64,000 nucleotides of DNA from Faecalibacillus intestinalis (GCF_003024685.1 NZ_PYLQ01000003.1:1-64000), one strand, 5' to 3'. Counted from the stretch's first letter, positions 35,025 to 44,343 are shown. A program made the numbers and translations. The notes: a model not told the origin generated them from the letters alone.

Positions 35025-35443
35025 TGAAAAAAGTATTAGGTCTTGATTTAGGGTCTAGAACTTGTGGTATTGCCATGTCAGACATTCTAGGAATGATTGC
35101 TCATGGTGTTGAAACGTTTCGTTTTAAACCTGATGATTATTTAACATGTGCAAAACATGTTAAAGAAATTGTTGAAGAAAATGAGATTGAAACGATTGTT
35201 TTAGGTTTACCAAAACATATGAATGGTGATATTGGTGAAAGAGGACAAATTTCAATTGAATTTAAAAAACAATTAGAAGAAATGATTGAAGGAATCAATG
35301 TGATCTTAGTTGACGAGAGATTAACAACGGTAGTTGCTGAAAATCAACTTCTTTTTGCGGATGTATCAAGAAAGAAAAGAAAACAGGTAATTGATAAAAT
35401 GGCGGCAGTTGCTATTTTACAAGGTTACTTAGATAGAGGATAA
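35024..35443 (+). CDS. ruvX: YqgF/RuvX Holliday junction resolvase-like nuclease
   Basis: A 139-aa RNase H-fold protein. LGLDLGSRTCGIAMSD (residues 4-19) has the first acidic residue, VLGLPKHMNGDIGER is at about 65-79, VDERLTTV near 96, and DKMAAVAILQGYL near the end contains the last aspartate. All expected acidic residues are present. The family processes rRNA precursors or Holliday junctions. Translationally coupled to ireB and followed 3 nt later by the DUF1292 gene. Confidence 0.93.
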   Translation: MKKVLGLDLGSRTCGIAMSDILGMIAHGVETFRFKPDDYLTCAKHVKEIVEENEIETIVLGLPKHMNGDIGERGQISIEFKKQLEEMIEGINVILVDERLTTVVAENQLLFADVSRKKRKQVIDKMAAVAILQGYLDRG

Positions 35444-35446
35444 GTT

Positions 35447-35740
35447 ATGGATGAAAATACAATTGTTGTAACTGATGAATTAGGAAACGAAGTAGAGTAT
35501 GAAATTTTATTTACATTTGAAAATGAAGAAAATGGACATCAATATGTTGTTTACTTCGATCCAGAAAAAGATGAACCAGAAGCACAAGCAGCAATCTTTG
35601 ATGATGAAGGTGGACTATTTCCAATTGAAACTCCTGAAGAATGGGAATTAGTTGAAGAAGTTTTCCAATCATTTGTTTCAGAAGAAGATGAAGATGAAAC
35701 TGAATATTGTGAAGGAGAAGATGAAGATTGTAATTCATAA
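35447..35740 (+). CDS. DUF1292 (YrzB-like) acidic protein
   Basis: A 97-aa strongly acidic protein (IVVTDELGNEVEYEILFTFE, then HQYVVYFDPEKDEPEAQAAI, with a Glu/Asp-rich tail FVSEEDEDETEYCEGEDED). This matches DUF1292, which lies downstream of ruvX in Bacillus (yrzB). Its function is not established. Start ATG 35447 sits close to the ruvX stop. It is the last gene of the ireB-ruvX unit, followed by a terminator. Confidence 0.9.
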   Translation: MDENTIVVTDELGNEVEYEILFTFENEENGHQYVVYFDPEKDEPEAQAAIFDDEGGLFPIETPEEWELVEEVFQSFVSEEDEDETEYCEGEDEDCNS

Positions 35741-35763
35741 AAGCTAATGAAAATTAGCTTTTT
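35739..35763 (+). terminator. Terminator after DUF1292 gene
   Basis: AAAAGCTAAT, loop GAAA, ATTAGCTTTTT. Confidence 0.92.
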
Positions 35764-35823
35764 CCTTTTTTAGACATGAACAGTTCATGGAAGGAAATTA
35801 GAATAATCAATGAGGTGAAAGAA

Positions 35824-36927
35824 ATGGCATTTAATTTATTTGGAGGAAAAAGAAGAATTACGAAAGGTTTTTTTGCTAATTCTTTAGGAAATAAACAAAC
35901 AAGAGGAATCTATACATTTCAAATCGATGTGGAAAATGGAGAGTTGATATTTAAAAAATATTTTGTAACACCAACGGATCCAGTTTATGCATTCAATTAT
36001 GGACGTTTTTCATGTATTACTTATAGAAATAGAACGGGTTCTGTAGATGATGGAGGAATTTGTTCTTATGCAGCAACTGCTGAAACATTAGCACTTGCTT
36101 CACGTGTGACAGATAAAGGAAAGACATATGTGCATGCTTGTGCAAATGGTGATGTAGAAACTGCTGATAAAGTATTCTGTGTCGATTATTTTAATAGTGA
36201 AATTTCGGTAATTTCTGTTATTAAGAAAAAACTTGTAAAATGTATTTCTCATTTTAAGTTGAATGGAAGTGGAAAAGATCCTGTTAAACAAGCACAACCA
36301 TATCCTACATATGTGGGCTTTTTACCAGATGAAGATAAACTTTATGTTGTTTGTTTAGGATTAGATCAAGTATGTTTCTTTGATGTTGGTGAAGATGGAA
36401 CATTAACATTAGATAATGTACATACATTACAATTAGAACCAGGTTGTGGTCCTAAAAAAATGATTTTTAATCAAAAAGGTGATCGTGCTTATGTAATGAA
36501 TGAATTAAACAGCACAATTTGTATTTATAAATATGATCATTTAAACTTTGAATTAATTCAAACAATCGATAGTTATCCAAAAGATGATGATCCTGAACTT
36601 GTAAGTTCTTTAAGTGATATTAAGTTTAATAGTGATGATAGTCATTTATATGCAATTAATAAAGGACATGATTCTCTTGTGTTGTTCGAAGTCAATGAAG
36701 ATGGAACTCTTACATATATTGACTTTGAAGATACTTCTTATGATCCAGTAGATATGCTTGTTTATAATGAGGAAGGAAATGAATGGATCGTTGTGGCTTG
36801 TCAAAAAGGTGGAATTGTTGAATCTTATCGTTTTGGTAAGGAAAAAGGCGGACAAGTTTATGAAACTGAATATAGCTGTATGGTAAATGAGCCTGTTTGC
36901 TTAACACCATTTATTAATAATTTCTAA
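35824..36927 (+). CDS. Lactonase-family beta-propeller (6-phosphogluconolactonase type)
   Basis: A 367-aa protein of the YkgB/PGL2 type with seven-bladed repeats, for example GIYTFQIDVENGELIFKKYF, VCFFDVGEDGTLTLDNVHTL and SLVLFEVNEDGTLTYIDFED. Blade ends with ENGEL/EDGTL turns are typical. ATG 35824 is preferred: GAGGTG lies 6 nt before it. An in-frame ATG at 35776 has no ribosome site. It opens sugar lactones such as 6-phosphogluconolactone. It sits between yrzB and mltG, positions that are adjacent in Bacillus, so it is an insertion in the conserved block. Confidence 0.82.
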   Translation: MAFNLFGGKRRITKGFFANSLGNKQTRGIYTFQIDVENGELIFKKYFVTPTDPVYAFNYGRFSCITYRNRTGSVDDGGICSYAATAETLALASRVTDKGKTYVHACANGDVETADKVFCVDYFNSEISVISVIKKKLVKCISHFKLNGSGKDPVKQAQPYPTYVGFLPDEDKLYVVCLGLDQVCFFDVGEDGTLTLDNVHTLQLEPGCGPKKMIFNQKGDRAYVMNELNSTICIYKYDHLNFELIQTIDSYPKDDDPELVSSLSDIKFNSDDSHLYAINKGHDSLVLFEVNEDGTLTYIDFEDTSYDPVDMLVYNEEGNEWIVVACQKGGIVESYRFGKEKGGQVYETEYSCMVNEPVCLTPFINNF

Positions 36928-36949
36928 GGCAATTTATTTGCCTTTTTTC
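36926..36949 (+). terminator. Terminator after lactonase gene
   Basis: AAGGCAA, loop TTTATT region, TTGCCTT and T run. It overlaps the stop codon. Confidence 0.85.
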
Positions 36950-37004
36950 TTTGGTTGAATATCGACAAAAAATAACATATAATGATACAAGGTGAGGACT
37001 CAAC

Positions 37005-38075
37005 ATGGAAAAAAAGAAATTGAATATTAAAGTTAAAATAGCAGTAGGCATTATTATTTTTATTGTTGCTTTGTTTATTGGAAGTTTTGTATATTATAAG
37101 CAAGGAATCAAGGCTACATCTTCTAAAAATAAGGAAGTGATCGTCACTATTCCTAAAGGTAGTAGTGGAAATGATATTATTAAGATATTAGATAAAAATA
37201 AACTTATAAAAAGTTCTACATGTGCCAAAATATATTTAAAAATGAATCAACATGATTTTAAAAGTAATGTTTATATTTTAAATAAAAAAATGGATTTAAA
37301 AACAATTTTTAAAGCAATTGAAGGAAAAGAAAAAAAATATATTTCTAATACTAAAATAACAGTTTTAGATGGACAAACAATTCCTGAATATGCTTCTATT
37401 ATTTCTAAACAAACAGGAATAGATTATAATGAGATCATTCAAAAATGGACAGATCAAACATATCTTCAAAAGTTAATTAAAAAATATTGGTTTTTAACAG
37501 ATGATATTTTAAGTGATGGTATTTATTATCCGTTGGAAGGATATTTAGCACCAGAAACTTATTTTCTAACACAAGAAGATACGATTGAAAGTATTACAAA
37601 AATGATGTTAGATCAAACACAAAAACATCTAGAAAAATATAAAACACAAATATTAGATTTTAAAGTGAACTCACAACCATTAACAGTTCACCAATTTATG
37701 ACATTATCATCTATTGTTCAAAGAGAATCACCAGTCAATGACGAAGATAGGCAACTTGTTTGTGGTGTTTTAATTAATCGTTTAAATAAACAAATGCCAT
37801 TACAATGTGATGTCACTGTTAATTATGGAAATCAAGAAGTTAAAATTGATGTTAAACATACTGATTTAAATAAAGATACAAAATATAATACATATAAATA
37901 TAATGGTTTACCTGTTGGCCCTATTAGTTCTATTTCAACAGGAATTATAAAAAATGTTTTAAATTATAAGGAAAGTGAGTATTATTATTTCTTTGCGACA
38001 CAAGATGGAAAAGTTTTATATGCGAAAACATATCAAGAACATCAAGCAAATGTAAATAGTAATAAGTGGTATTAA
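37005..38075 (+). CDS. mltG: Endolytic murein transglycosylase
   Basis: A 356-aa single-pass membrane protein. The transmembrane segment is at about residues 11-31 (VAGIIIFIVALFIGSF-like), followed by a LysM-like region, then the YceG catalytic core: EGYLAPETYFL (catalytic Glu) and LSSIVQRESP. Near the C-terminus lies YNTYKYNGLPVGPISSIS. It cleaves nascent glycan strands outside the membrane and sets chain length. First of a run with trmR, the U32 pair and udk, as in Bacillus yrrL-yrrM-yrrN-yrrO-udk. Confidence 0.93.
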   Translation: MEKKKLNIKVKIAVGIIIFIVALFIGSFVYYKQGIKATSSKNKEVIVTIPKGSSGNDIIKILDKNKLIKSSTCAKIYLKMNQHDFKSNVYILNKKMDLKTIFKAIEGKEKKYISNTKITVLDGQTIPEYASIISKQTGIDYNEIIQKWTDQTYLQKLIKKYWFLTDDILSDGIYYPLEGYLAPETYFLTQEDTIESITKMMLDQTQKHLEKYKTQILDFKVNSQPLTVHQFMTLSSIVQRESPVNDEDRQLVCGVLINRLNKQMPLQCDVTVNYGNQEVKIDVKHTDLNKDTKYNTYKYNGLPVGPISSISTGIIKNVLNYKESEYYYFFATQDGKVLYAKTYQEHQANVNSNKWY

Positions 38076-38076
38076 A

Positions 38077-38667
38077 ATGAAGTATTTTGATGAAATAGAA
38101 AAAAGTGCAAGAGAAAGACATATTCCAGTCATGGAAAAAGAGGGCTTGGAATTTTTAATACAAACATTCAATGAACATCAATGTCATCGCTGTCTTGAAA
38201 TTGGCAGTGCCATTGGTTATTCAGCAATGATGATGGTTTCAAATATAGATGATTTTGTGGTTGAAACAATTGAGTTAGATGATGCACGTTATCTTGAAGC
38301 TATTCAAAACATTAAAGAACAACAATTAGAAGATCAAATAGAAATCCACCATGATGATGCATTAACATTTGATATCAATGATTTAAAATACCAAGAATTT
38401 GATTGTTTATTTATTGATGCAGCGAAAGCGCAATATCAAAAATTCTTTGAAAAATACATGCCTTTAGTTCAAAAAAATGGAATTTGCATTGTTGATAATC
38501 TAGATTTTCATGGGATGATTTTTGATATTGACCATATTAAAAATAGAAATACAAAACAACTTGTTAAAAAAATTAAAAGATTTAAAGATTGGATTTTCAA
38601 TCATGAAGAATATCAAGTCACTTATTATGGCATAGGTGATGGAATTTGTGTAATAAAAAGGAAGTGA
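38077..38667 (+). CDS. trmR: tRNA 5-hydroxyuridine methyltransferase (TrmR-like)
   Basis: A 196-aa SAM-dependent O-methyltransferase of the YrrM type. The SAM motif LEIGSAIGYSAMMM is at about residues 41-54, ETIELDDARY (acidic residue for ribose) at about 66, and FIDAAKAQYQKFFE at about 111. In Bacillus it methylates ho5U34 to mo5U34 in tRNAs, after hydroxylation by the two U32 proteins encoded next. One nt separates it from mltG. It ends with TGA, one of only three such intact genes here. Confidence 0.88.
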   Translation: MKYFDEIEKSARERHIPVMEKEGLEFLIQTFNEHQCHRCLEIGSAIGYSAMMMVSNIDDFVVETIELDDARYLEAIQNIKEQQLEDQIEIHHDDALTFDINDLKYQEFDCLFIDAAKAQYQKFFEKYMPLVQKNGICIVDNLDFHGMIFDIDHIKNRNTKQLVKKIKRFKDWIFNHEEYQVTYYGIGDGICVIKRK

Positions 38668-38672
38668 AATAA

Positions 38673-39605
38673 GTGTCATTAATAATTAATATAAATAGTT
38701 TATCATATCTTTATGATTATTTGGATTTAGGTGTCCATGATTTTATTGTAGGAACAAATCAATTTTCATGTCGACAAGCTTTAACAGTTGATTATATAGA
38801 ATTAAAAGAAATAAAGGAAAAATATCCAATGATTCGTTTATTTGTTTTAGTTAATGCGTTAGTTGAACAAAAATATTTAGATGATTTAAAGAATCATTTA
38901 GATAAATTAAATGAATGTCAAATAGATGGGATTATTTTTCAAGATTTTGGAGTTTTACAAATTTGTAATGAAAAAGGATATTCATTTGAAAAAATCTATG
39001 ATCCAGAAACATTAAATACAAATCATCTCACATTATCTGTTTTAAAAGAACAAGGAATAGATGGCGCTTTTCTAGCAAGAGAAATCCCGCTAAAAGAAAA
39101 ACAAATGATTGGACAAAATTGTAAATTAAAAACAATGGTTCAAGTACATGGGGTTGAATATATGGCTTATTCAAAAAGAAAGTTATTGTCTAATTATAAA
39201 GAGTATACACATCTTGATTTTAATGTAGATAAAGAGGCACAAATTGAAATCAAAGCCAATGGTGTAGAGGACCATTGTCATATTTATGAAGATCAATATG
39301 GAACCCACATTACTTCAACTAATCAAATGTGTGCACTAGATGTTCTTAATCAATTCAATGATTTTGATTATTTATATATTGATGGTCAATATATAAATGA
39401 AACAGATTTATTAGAAATTACACATCTTTATATACAAGCTATAGAAGCAATTAAAAATCAAACATACAATAAAGAATCAATAGAGTTGATGCAATTACTT
39501 TATCGTTTAACACCAAATGTTCATTATTATCATAGTTTTTTATTTGATTCAACTGTTTATAAAATTTCTGATGTAAGAAAGAGAGAAGAAAATGAGAGAA
39601 GTTAG
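38673..39605 (+). CDS. U32-family protein, tRNA hydroxylation (TrhP1/YrrN-like)
   Basis: A 310-aa U32-family protein, shorter member of a two-gene pair. It starts with GTG 38673, supported by GGAAGTGA 6 nt upstream. Sequence: HDFIVGTNQFSCRQALTVDY, FVLVNALVEQKYLDDL, and YIDGQYINETDLLEIT near the end. In Bacillus the equivalent (YrrN) works with YrrO to place the oxygen of ho5U34 in tRNA. It has few cysteines, unlike its partner, so the cluster ligands lie in the next protein. Overlaps that gene by 14 nt. Confidence 0.82.
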   Translation: MSLIININSLSYLYDYLDLGVHDFIVGTNQFSCRQALTVDYIELKEIKEKYPMIRLFVLVNALVEQKYLDDLKNHLDKLNECQIDGIIFQDFGVLQICNEKGYSFEKIYDPETLNTNHLTLSVLKEQGIDGAFLAREIPLKEKQMIGQNCKLKTMVQVHGVEYMAYSKRKLLSNYKEYTHLDFNVDKEAQIEIKANGVEDHCHIYEDQYGTHITSTNQMCALDVLNQFNDFDYLYIDGQYINETDLLEITHLYIQAIEAIKNQTYNKESIELMQLLYRLTPNVHYYHSFLFDSTVYKISDVRKREENERS

Positions 39606-40845
39606 TCAAGTTATTAATGGAAAAAGAGTCATTGTTAAAAAGCCTGAATTATTAGCGCCAGCAGGAAACTTAGAAAAACTAAAAGTGGCTATCCTCTATG
39701 GTGCAGATGCAGTGTTTATTGGGGGTAAAGAGTTTTCTTTGCGTTCAAGTGCTTCTAATTTTTCTTTAGATGATATTAAAGAAGCTGTTGAATTTGCGCA
39801 TGCACATCGTGCGGCAATTCATGTAACATGTAATATTATTTTACATGAAGATAATTTAGAAGGGTTAGAAGATTATCTTTTAAAGCTAGATGAAATTGGG
39901 GTTGATGCCATTATTGTAGCGGATCCTTATATCATGTCACTGGCTAAAAAATTAAACTTAAAATTAGAAGTTCATGTTTCTACACAACTTTCAACCATGA
40001 ATACCAGTGCGATTCGTTTCTATGAAAATTTAGGAGTTGATCGTGTTGTTTTTGCTAGAGAAGTGGATTATCAAGATTTAAAAGAAGTTAGGGAAAAAGT
40101 GGATATTGATTTAGAATATTTTATTCATGGAGCTATGTGTATCCATTATTCAGGAAGATGTATGTTATCTAATTATTTTTCAAGAAGAGATGCCAATCGT
40201 GGAGGATGTTCGCAATCATGCCGTTGGTATTATGATATTTTTGAAAAGGATCAACAATTGAATCATGATGAAATTGTACCGTTTAGTATGTCAAGTAAAG
40301 ATATGTCACTCGTTGATGAATTGCCTAAGCTTATTGAATTAGGAGTTGATTCTTTTAAAATCGAAGGAAGAATGAAATCTCTTCATTATATTGCTACTGT
40401 TGTTTCAACTTACCGTAAATTGATTGATACTTATTGTGCTGATCCAGATCACTTTAATAAAGAAGGTTATCGTAGGGAAATTGAAAAAGCAGCGAATCGT
40501 GCTTTATGTACAGGATTCTTTAAAGATTTTCCAGACAGCCAATATCAACTTTATAATCAAAGAGATGAACATCCAACACAAGATTTCTGTGCGCGCGTTC
40601 TTCATTATGATGCTTCAAAACAAGAAGCGATGATTGAACAAAGAAACTATTTTAAAGTGGGAGACACAATTGAATTTTTCTCACCACATCATGAAAATAT
40701 TTTAATTCAAGTAAAAGAAATATATAATGAAGATAGAGAAGCAGTAGAAGTAGCAAATCATCCAATGGAAATTCTTTATTTAAAATGTGATCAACCATTG
40801 TTTGAGTTCGATATGGGAAGGAAGGTTATTTTAGATGAAAAATAG
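39592..40845 (+). CDS. U32-family protein with Fe-S cysteines (TrhP2/YrrO-like)
   Basis: A 417-aa U32 peptidase-family protein. [20 protein letters not shown] near residues 19-38 and the signature region [18 protein letters not shown], then GGCSQSCRW (about 180-213), provides four cysteines expected to bind an iron-sulfur cluster. [11 protein letters not shown] follows. It is the catalytic partner of TrhP1 in tRNA U34 hydroxylation. Protease activity is not expected. The stop overlaps the udk start by 11 nt. Confidence 0.88.
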   Translation: MREVSQVINGKRVIVKKPELLAPAGNLEKLKVAILYGADAVFIGGKEFSLRSSASNFSLDDIKEAVEFAHAHRAAIHVTCNIILHEDNLEGLEDYLLKLDEIGVDAIIVADPYIMSLAKKLNLKLEVHVSTQLSTMNTSAIRFYENLGVDRVVFAREVDYQDLKEVREKVDIDLEYFIHGAMCIHYSGRCMLSNYFSRRDANRGGCSQSCRWYYDIFEKDQQLNHDEIVPFSMSSKDMSLVDELPKLIELGVDSFKIEGRMKSLHYIATVVSTYRKLIDTYCADPDHFNKEGYRREIEKAANRALCTGFFKDFPDSQYQLYNQRDEHPTQDFCARVLHYDASKQEAMIEQRNYFKVGDTIEFFSPHHENILIQVKEIYNEDREAVEVANHPMEILYLKCDQPLFEFDMGRKVILDEK

Positions 40846-41464
40846 TATTATTATTGGAATCGCTGGAGGAAGTGCTTCGGGAAAGACATCTATTTCTAGA
40901 CAAGTGTATGAATTTTTTAAAGGAAGTCATACAACATGTATCATTAAACAAGATGATTATTATAAAGATCAAAGTCATCTTTCTTTTGAAGAAAGAGTGA
41001 AAACAAACTATGATCATCCTTTTGCTTTTGATAATGATTTACTTGTAGAACAATTAAAACAATTAAAAGAAGGAAAATCAATTTCTAAACCTACATATGA
41101 TTATACTCAACATACAAGAAGTGATGTTGTTGAAACAATTACACCAAGAGATGTTTATATTTTAGAAGGATTATTTGTTCTCTATGATGAAAAAATTAGA
41201 GATTTATGCGACATTCTTGTCTTTGTAGATACAGATGCTGATATACGTTTTATCCGTCGTTTAAAACGTGATATTGAAGAAAGAGGACGTTCTATTGATT
41301 CAGTATGTAATCAATATTTAGAAACAGTAAGACCAATGCATGAACAATTCGTTGAACCTTCAAAAAAATATGCACATATCATTATCCCTGAAGGGGGAAA
41401 TAATACAGTAGCTATCGATCTTTTAATTACTAAGATTTCAAGTGTTATTGATGCTAAGGAGTAA
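40835..41464 (+). CDS. udk: Uridine kinase
   Basis: A 209-aa kinase phosphorylating uridine and cytidine. P-loop [15 protein letters not shown] is at residues 8-22, and [10 protein letters not shown] (base/ribose contact Asp) is near 38. [10 protein letters not shown] near 88, [10 protein letters not shown] near 108 and [16 protein letters not shown] near 146 match the family. Its ATG lies within the end of the U32 gene. It is the salvage counterpart to pyrFE. A zinc-ribbon membrane gene follows after 3 nt. Confidence 0.95.
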   Translation: MKNSIIIGIAGGSASGKTSISRQVYEFFKGSHTTCIIKQDDYYKDQSHLSFEERVKTNYDHPFAFDNDLLVEQLKQLKEGKSISKPTYDYTQHTRSDVVETITPRDVYILEGLFVLYDEKIRDLCDILVFVDTDADIRFIRRLKRDIEERGRSIDSVCNQYLETVRPMHEQFVEPSKKYAHIIIPEGGNNTVAIDLLITKISSVIDAKE

Positions 41465-41467
41465 AAG

Positions 41468-41929
41468 ATGTATTGTACAAATTGTGGTCGAAAAATTAAA
41501 GATGGAGAACGTTATTGCCCTTATTGTGGAACGAAAACATTTAATGAATATGAATTTAATCAACAAAGAGTAGATTATGCAATTTCTAGACGTAGTATTC
41601 CAATGTGTATTATTTTATCAATTGTTACGTTTGGAATTTATGGACTTTATTGGCTTTATTGTCTTGCTAGTGATGTCAATACACTTACTGGAGAAGAAGA
41701 TTCTTCAGGTTTTAAAGTCTTGATTTTAAGTATTATTACTTTAGGTTTATATGAACTTTATTGGTTGTATAAAGTTGGAGAGAGATTAAGTGATTTTCAA
41801 ACTTATCAAGGAGAAATGGTAGATAGTTATCGTGCTCTTGTTTATTTGATTTTAGGAATATTTGGATTAAATATTGTAGCAAGAGCACTTATTCAAAATG
41901 AATTGAATAAATATGCTTATGATTCATAA
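41468..41929 (+). CDS. Zinc-ribbon plus DUF4234-like membrane protein
   Basis: A 153-aa protein. The N-terminal zinc ribbon is MYCTNCGRKIKDGERYCPYC (two CxxC pairs), with a linker to residue 45, then about three hydrophobic segments with the repeated pattern TFGIYGLYWLY and TLGLYELYWLY, characteristic of DUF4234. Such proteins are of unknown function, possibly membrane-organising. It lies between udk and greA, which are adjacent in the Bacillus block, so it appears inserted. GGAG precedes the start. Confidence 0.8.
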   Translation: MYCTNCGRKIKDGERYCPYCGTKTFNEYEFNQQRVDYAISRRSIPMCIILSIVTFGIYGLYWLYCLASDVNTLTGEEDSSGFKVLILSIITLGLYELYWLYKVGERLSDFQTYQGEMVDSYRALVYLILGIFGLNIVARALIQNELNKYAYDS

Positions 41930-41988
41930 AAATAGACTAGATATTTAGATATAAATATGCTATATTATTGATTACGAGGTGACTTAAA

Positions 41989-42474
41989 ATGGATAAAGAT
42001 AAAGTATTACTTACGAAATCTGGTGTAGAAAAACTTGAAGAAGAAAGAGATAATTTAATTAATGTTGAAAGACCTAGAGTCATTGAAGAATTACAATTAG
42101 CTCGTTCTCAAGGTGACTTATCAGAAAACGCTGATTATGATGCAGCTAGAGATAAACAAGCTCAAATCGAACAAAGAATTAAAGAAATTGAATATATGCT
42201 TCAAAATGCAGAAATCATTTCTGAAGAACAAATGGATTTAAATGTTGTTAAACCTGGGACAACAGTTACAATTTTAGATTTATCTTTAGATGATCCTGAA
42301 GAAGAAAAATATACAATTGTAGGTTCTTTCGAAACTGATCCTGTTAATGGTAAGATTTCAAATGAATCACCACTTGCTAAAGCACTTATTGGTCATGGAG
42401 TTAATGAAATCGTGACTGTTGGGGTTGCTGAAGCATATGATGTAAAAATTGTAGATATTGAATTTACTGCATAA
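41989..42474 (+). CDS. greA: Transcript cleavage factor GreA
   Basis: A 161-aa protein. The N-terminal coiled coil (GVEKLEEERDNLINVERPRV, residues 12-31) has the tip acidic signature LSENADYDAARDKQAQIEQR near 44-63. The C-terminal FKBP-like domain ends SPLAKALIGHGVNEIVTV. It enters the RNA polymerase secondary channel and stimulates cleavage of backtracked RNA. It has its own AT-rich promoter region (41935-41975), with a GAGGTG ribosome site. Confidence 0.97.
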   Translation: MDKDKVLLTKSGVEKLEEERDNLINVERPRVIEELQLARSQGDLSENADYDAARDKQAQIEQRIKEIEYMLQNAEIISEEQMDLNVVKPGTTVTILDLSLDDPEEEKYTIVGSFETDPVNGKISNESPLAKALIGHGVNEIVTVGVAEAYDVKIVDIEFTA

Positions 42475-42498
42475 AACAACAAGTTATTGTTGTTTTTT
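42473..42498. terminator. Terminator after greA
   Basis: AAAACAACAA, loop GTTA, TTGTTGTTTT. It overlaps the 3' end of the minus-strand gene. Confidence 0.9.
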
Positions 42499-42834
42499 CT
42501 TTATATAATAAAGTAAATAATAAATAATAAAAACAAATAAAGGTTTTATTAAAATTTGAATATTTATATCTTTTAAATGAAATATAAATTGAATAATTAA
42601 ATAAGTCATTGAAAGGGTCATTCCGTGGATCAATGGCTTTTCTTTTACCATTTTATAAAAAATAAAAGTGAAAACAACTAAGATAAGATAACTAAAAAAA
42701 GTAATCAGTAATTGATAAATAAAAGATGAAACATGCATAAAAGAAAAAAGAATAGCCATAATAAAACTAATGATTAAATAACTTACAAATAAAAATGCAT
42801 AAGATAATAAATAAGGCATTAACTTTCTTTTCAT
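42484..42834 (-). CDS. Small four-helix membrane protein, possibly TIGR04086-like
   Basis: A 116-aa protein, nearly all hydrophobic: YLLSYAFLFVSYLIISFIMA, FIYQLLITFFSYLILVVFTF, GMTLSMTYLIIQFIF and LIKPLFVFIIYYLLYYI, ending KKKQQ. Four helices of this length resemble the TIGR04086/DUF3792 family of Firmicutes, but no specific motif secures it. AGGAGG precedes the ATG at 42834. It is convergent with greA and divergent from the DUF421 gene. No function is claimed. Confidence 0.55.
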   Translation of the reverse strand: MKRKLMPYLLSYAFLFVSYLIISFIMAILFSFMHVSSFIYQLLITFFSYLILVVFTFIFYKMVKEKPLIHGMTLSMTYLIIQFIFHLKDINIQILIKPLFVFIIYYLLYYIKKKQQ

Positions 42835-42888
42835 AGAAACCTCCTAATAGAGAATATGAAAAAAAAGAGTAAGTAGAACGGAGAACAT

Positions 42889-43515
42889 ATGTTTAAAATA
42901 TTTATCATTAGTATTTTTATGTATATCTATCTAACAGTTTTACTTAGGCTTTTTGGAAAAAAAGAATTTAGTCAACTCAATGTTTTTGATTTTGTTGTTT
43001 TTTTAGTGATTTCTGAAATCACGACAATGTCTTTAGAAACACAAGATTTGTCTGTTTTAGATAGTGTGATAGCCACACTGACACTCATTATTTTAGATAG
43101 AATAGAATCTTTTATTACGATGCGTTCAAAAAAATTGAGAGATTTTTTTGAAGGAAGACCGTGTTATATCATTTATAGAGGAAAAATACAATATCAAAAT
43201 ATGAAAAAATTACGCTATAGTATAGATGATTTATGTCATCATTTAAGAGTAAGTGATATCGATAGTGTTTCTAAAGTGGATTTTGCTATTCTAGAAACAA
43301 ATGGTTCTTTATCGGTTATTCCAAAACAAGAAAGTCAAACACTTTTACCTGATGCATTGATCAGTGATGGCTGTATTAATCAAGAAGCACTTCAAATTTT
43401 AAATAAAGATGAAGCGTGGTTGAAAAATGAATTAAAGAAAAAACACATTTCTCATATAGAAGATGTGCTTTATTGTGTTTTAGAAAAAAAGGGTCTTTAT
43501 GTGATAAAAAAATAA
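42889..43515 (+). CDS. DUF421 (YetF-like) membrane protein
   Basis: A 208-aa protein with two to three N-terminal helices (FIISIFMYIYLTVLLRLFG, FDFVVFLVISEITTMSL, SVIATLTLIILDRIESF) and a cytoplasmic domain with RPCYIIYRGKIQYQNMKKLR and FAILETNGSLSVIPK. GKKEFSQLNVFDFVV is the DUF421 hallmark. YetF-like proteins have been linked to spore envelope and stress tolerance, but the reaction is unknown. It ends directly against the convergent ZIP gene with no recognisable terminator. Confidence 0.88.
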   Translation: MFKIFIISIFMYIYLTVLLRLFGKKEFSQLNVFDFVVFLVISEITTMSLETQDLSVLDSVIATLTLIILDRIESFITMRSKKLRDFFEGRPCYIIYRGKIQYQNMKKLRYSIDDLCHHLRVSDIDSVSKVDFAILETNGSLSVIPKQESQTLLPDALISDGCINQEALQILNKDEAWLKNELKKKHISHIEDVLYCVLEKKGLYVIKK

Positions 43516-44295
43516 CTATCCAAACATAACATCCAACATCATCATAATCATAAAACCTACCATAAAACTCATTGTACCGACATCTACTTCTTTTAAGGCA
43601 TTTGCTTCAGGAATCAGTTCTTCGATACAAACAAACATCATCGCTCCTGCTGCAAAACTTAAAGCAAAAGGGAGAATGCTACTAAAAAGTTGAGCAAATA
43701 AAAACCCTAAAAGTGCACTTGGAATTTCTACAAGGGCAGAATATTGACCATACATCATTGCTTTAAAACGTGAGATACCACTTTCATGTAAAGGCAAAGA
43801 AATGGCTGTACCTTCAGGAAAGTTTTGGATACCAATACCAATAGATAAAATAAGGGCAGGAACAAGATTAGTTTTAACGCTTGCAATAGCAATTCCAACC
43901 GCTAAACCTTCGGGAATATTGTGTAAGGTCATTGCTAGTAATAAAAGTTTATTTTTAGAAAGAGTATTTGTAGGACCTTCTTTTTGATGAGAAATAATAT
44001 GTTCATGGGGAAGAAATTTATCACATAGTCTTAAAAATAAGCCACCGCTAAAAAAGACAAGTGGAATCAAAAAAAGTAAAAGTAGATGATCTTCAACTTG
44101 TTGGATTGCTGGAAGAAGCAAAGAAAAGAAAGTGGCAGCAATCATAATACCAGCAGCTAAACCTAAAGCAATACTGACAAGTTTTTGACTTTTACTTTTA
44201 ACAAAATAAACAAGACTTGACCCTAAAAAAGTCATGAGCCAGTTAAAAATAGAAAGTACTAAAGCAAGTAAAAAAAGTTGTAAATTTGATAACAT
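43516..44295 (-). CDS. ZIP-family divalent metal transporter
   Basis: A 259-aa membrane protein with eight helices. Helix 4 carries LAMTLHNIPEGLAVGIAIAS (residues about 117-136: His, Asn, Glu metal site) and helix 5 GIGIQNFPEGTAISLPL. A His-containing loop (FLPHEHIISHQKE) follows helix 3. This is the GufA/ZupT subgroup, importing zinc or other divalent cations. The Shine-Dalgarno GGAGG lies inside the 3' arm of a hairpin (44298-44327), so translation may be controlled by that structure. Confidence 0.92.
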   Translation of the reverse strand: MLSNLQLFLLALVLSIFNWLMTFLGSSLVYFVKSKSQKLVSIALGLAAGIMIAATFFSLLLPAIQQVEDHLLLLFLIPLVFFSGGLFLRLCDKFLPHEHIISHQKEGPTNTLSKNKLLLLAMTLHNIPEGLAVGIAIASVKTNLVPALILSIGIGIQNFPEGTAISLPLHESGISRFKAMMYGQYSALVEIPSALLGFLFAQLFSSILPFALSFAAGAMMFVCIEELIPEANALKEVDVGTMSFMVGFMIMMMLDVMFG

Positions 44296-44297
44296 AA

Positions 44298-44327
44298 AAG
44301 ACCTCCATAGTATCCTATGAAGGTCTT
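44298..44327 (-). promoter_or_regulatory. Hairpin that includes the ZIP ribosome site
   Basis: On the minus strand AAGACCT and CATAG pair with CTATG and AGGTCTT; the 3' arm includes GGAGGT, the Shine-Dalgarno for ATG 44295, and is followed by TTTT. It may also terminate transcripts from the upstream TPR gene. Confidence 0.6.
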
Positions 44328-44343
44328 ATCATTTTATCTAGGC

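Noticed and set aside
34770-35443. IreB as a direct substrate of the kinase at 54226
   Set aside because: The kinase has no PASTA repeats and is 19 kb away; nothing in the sequence supports a direct link.
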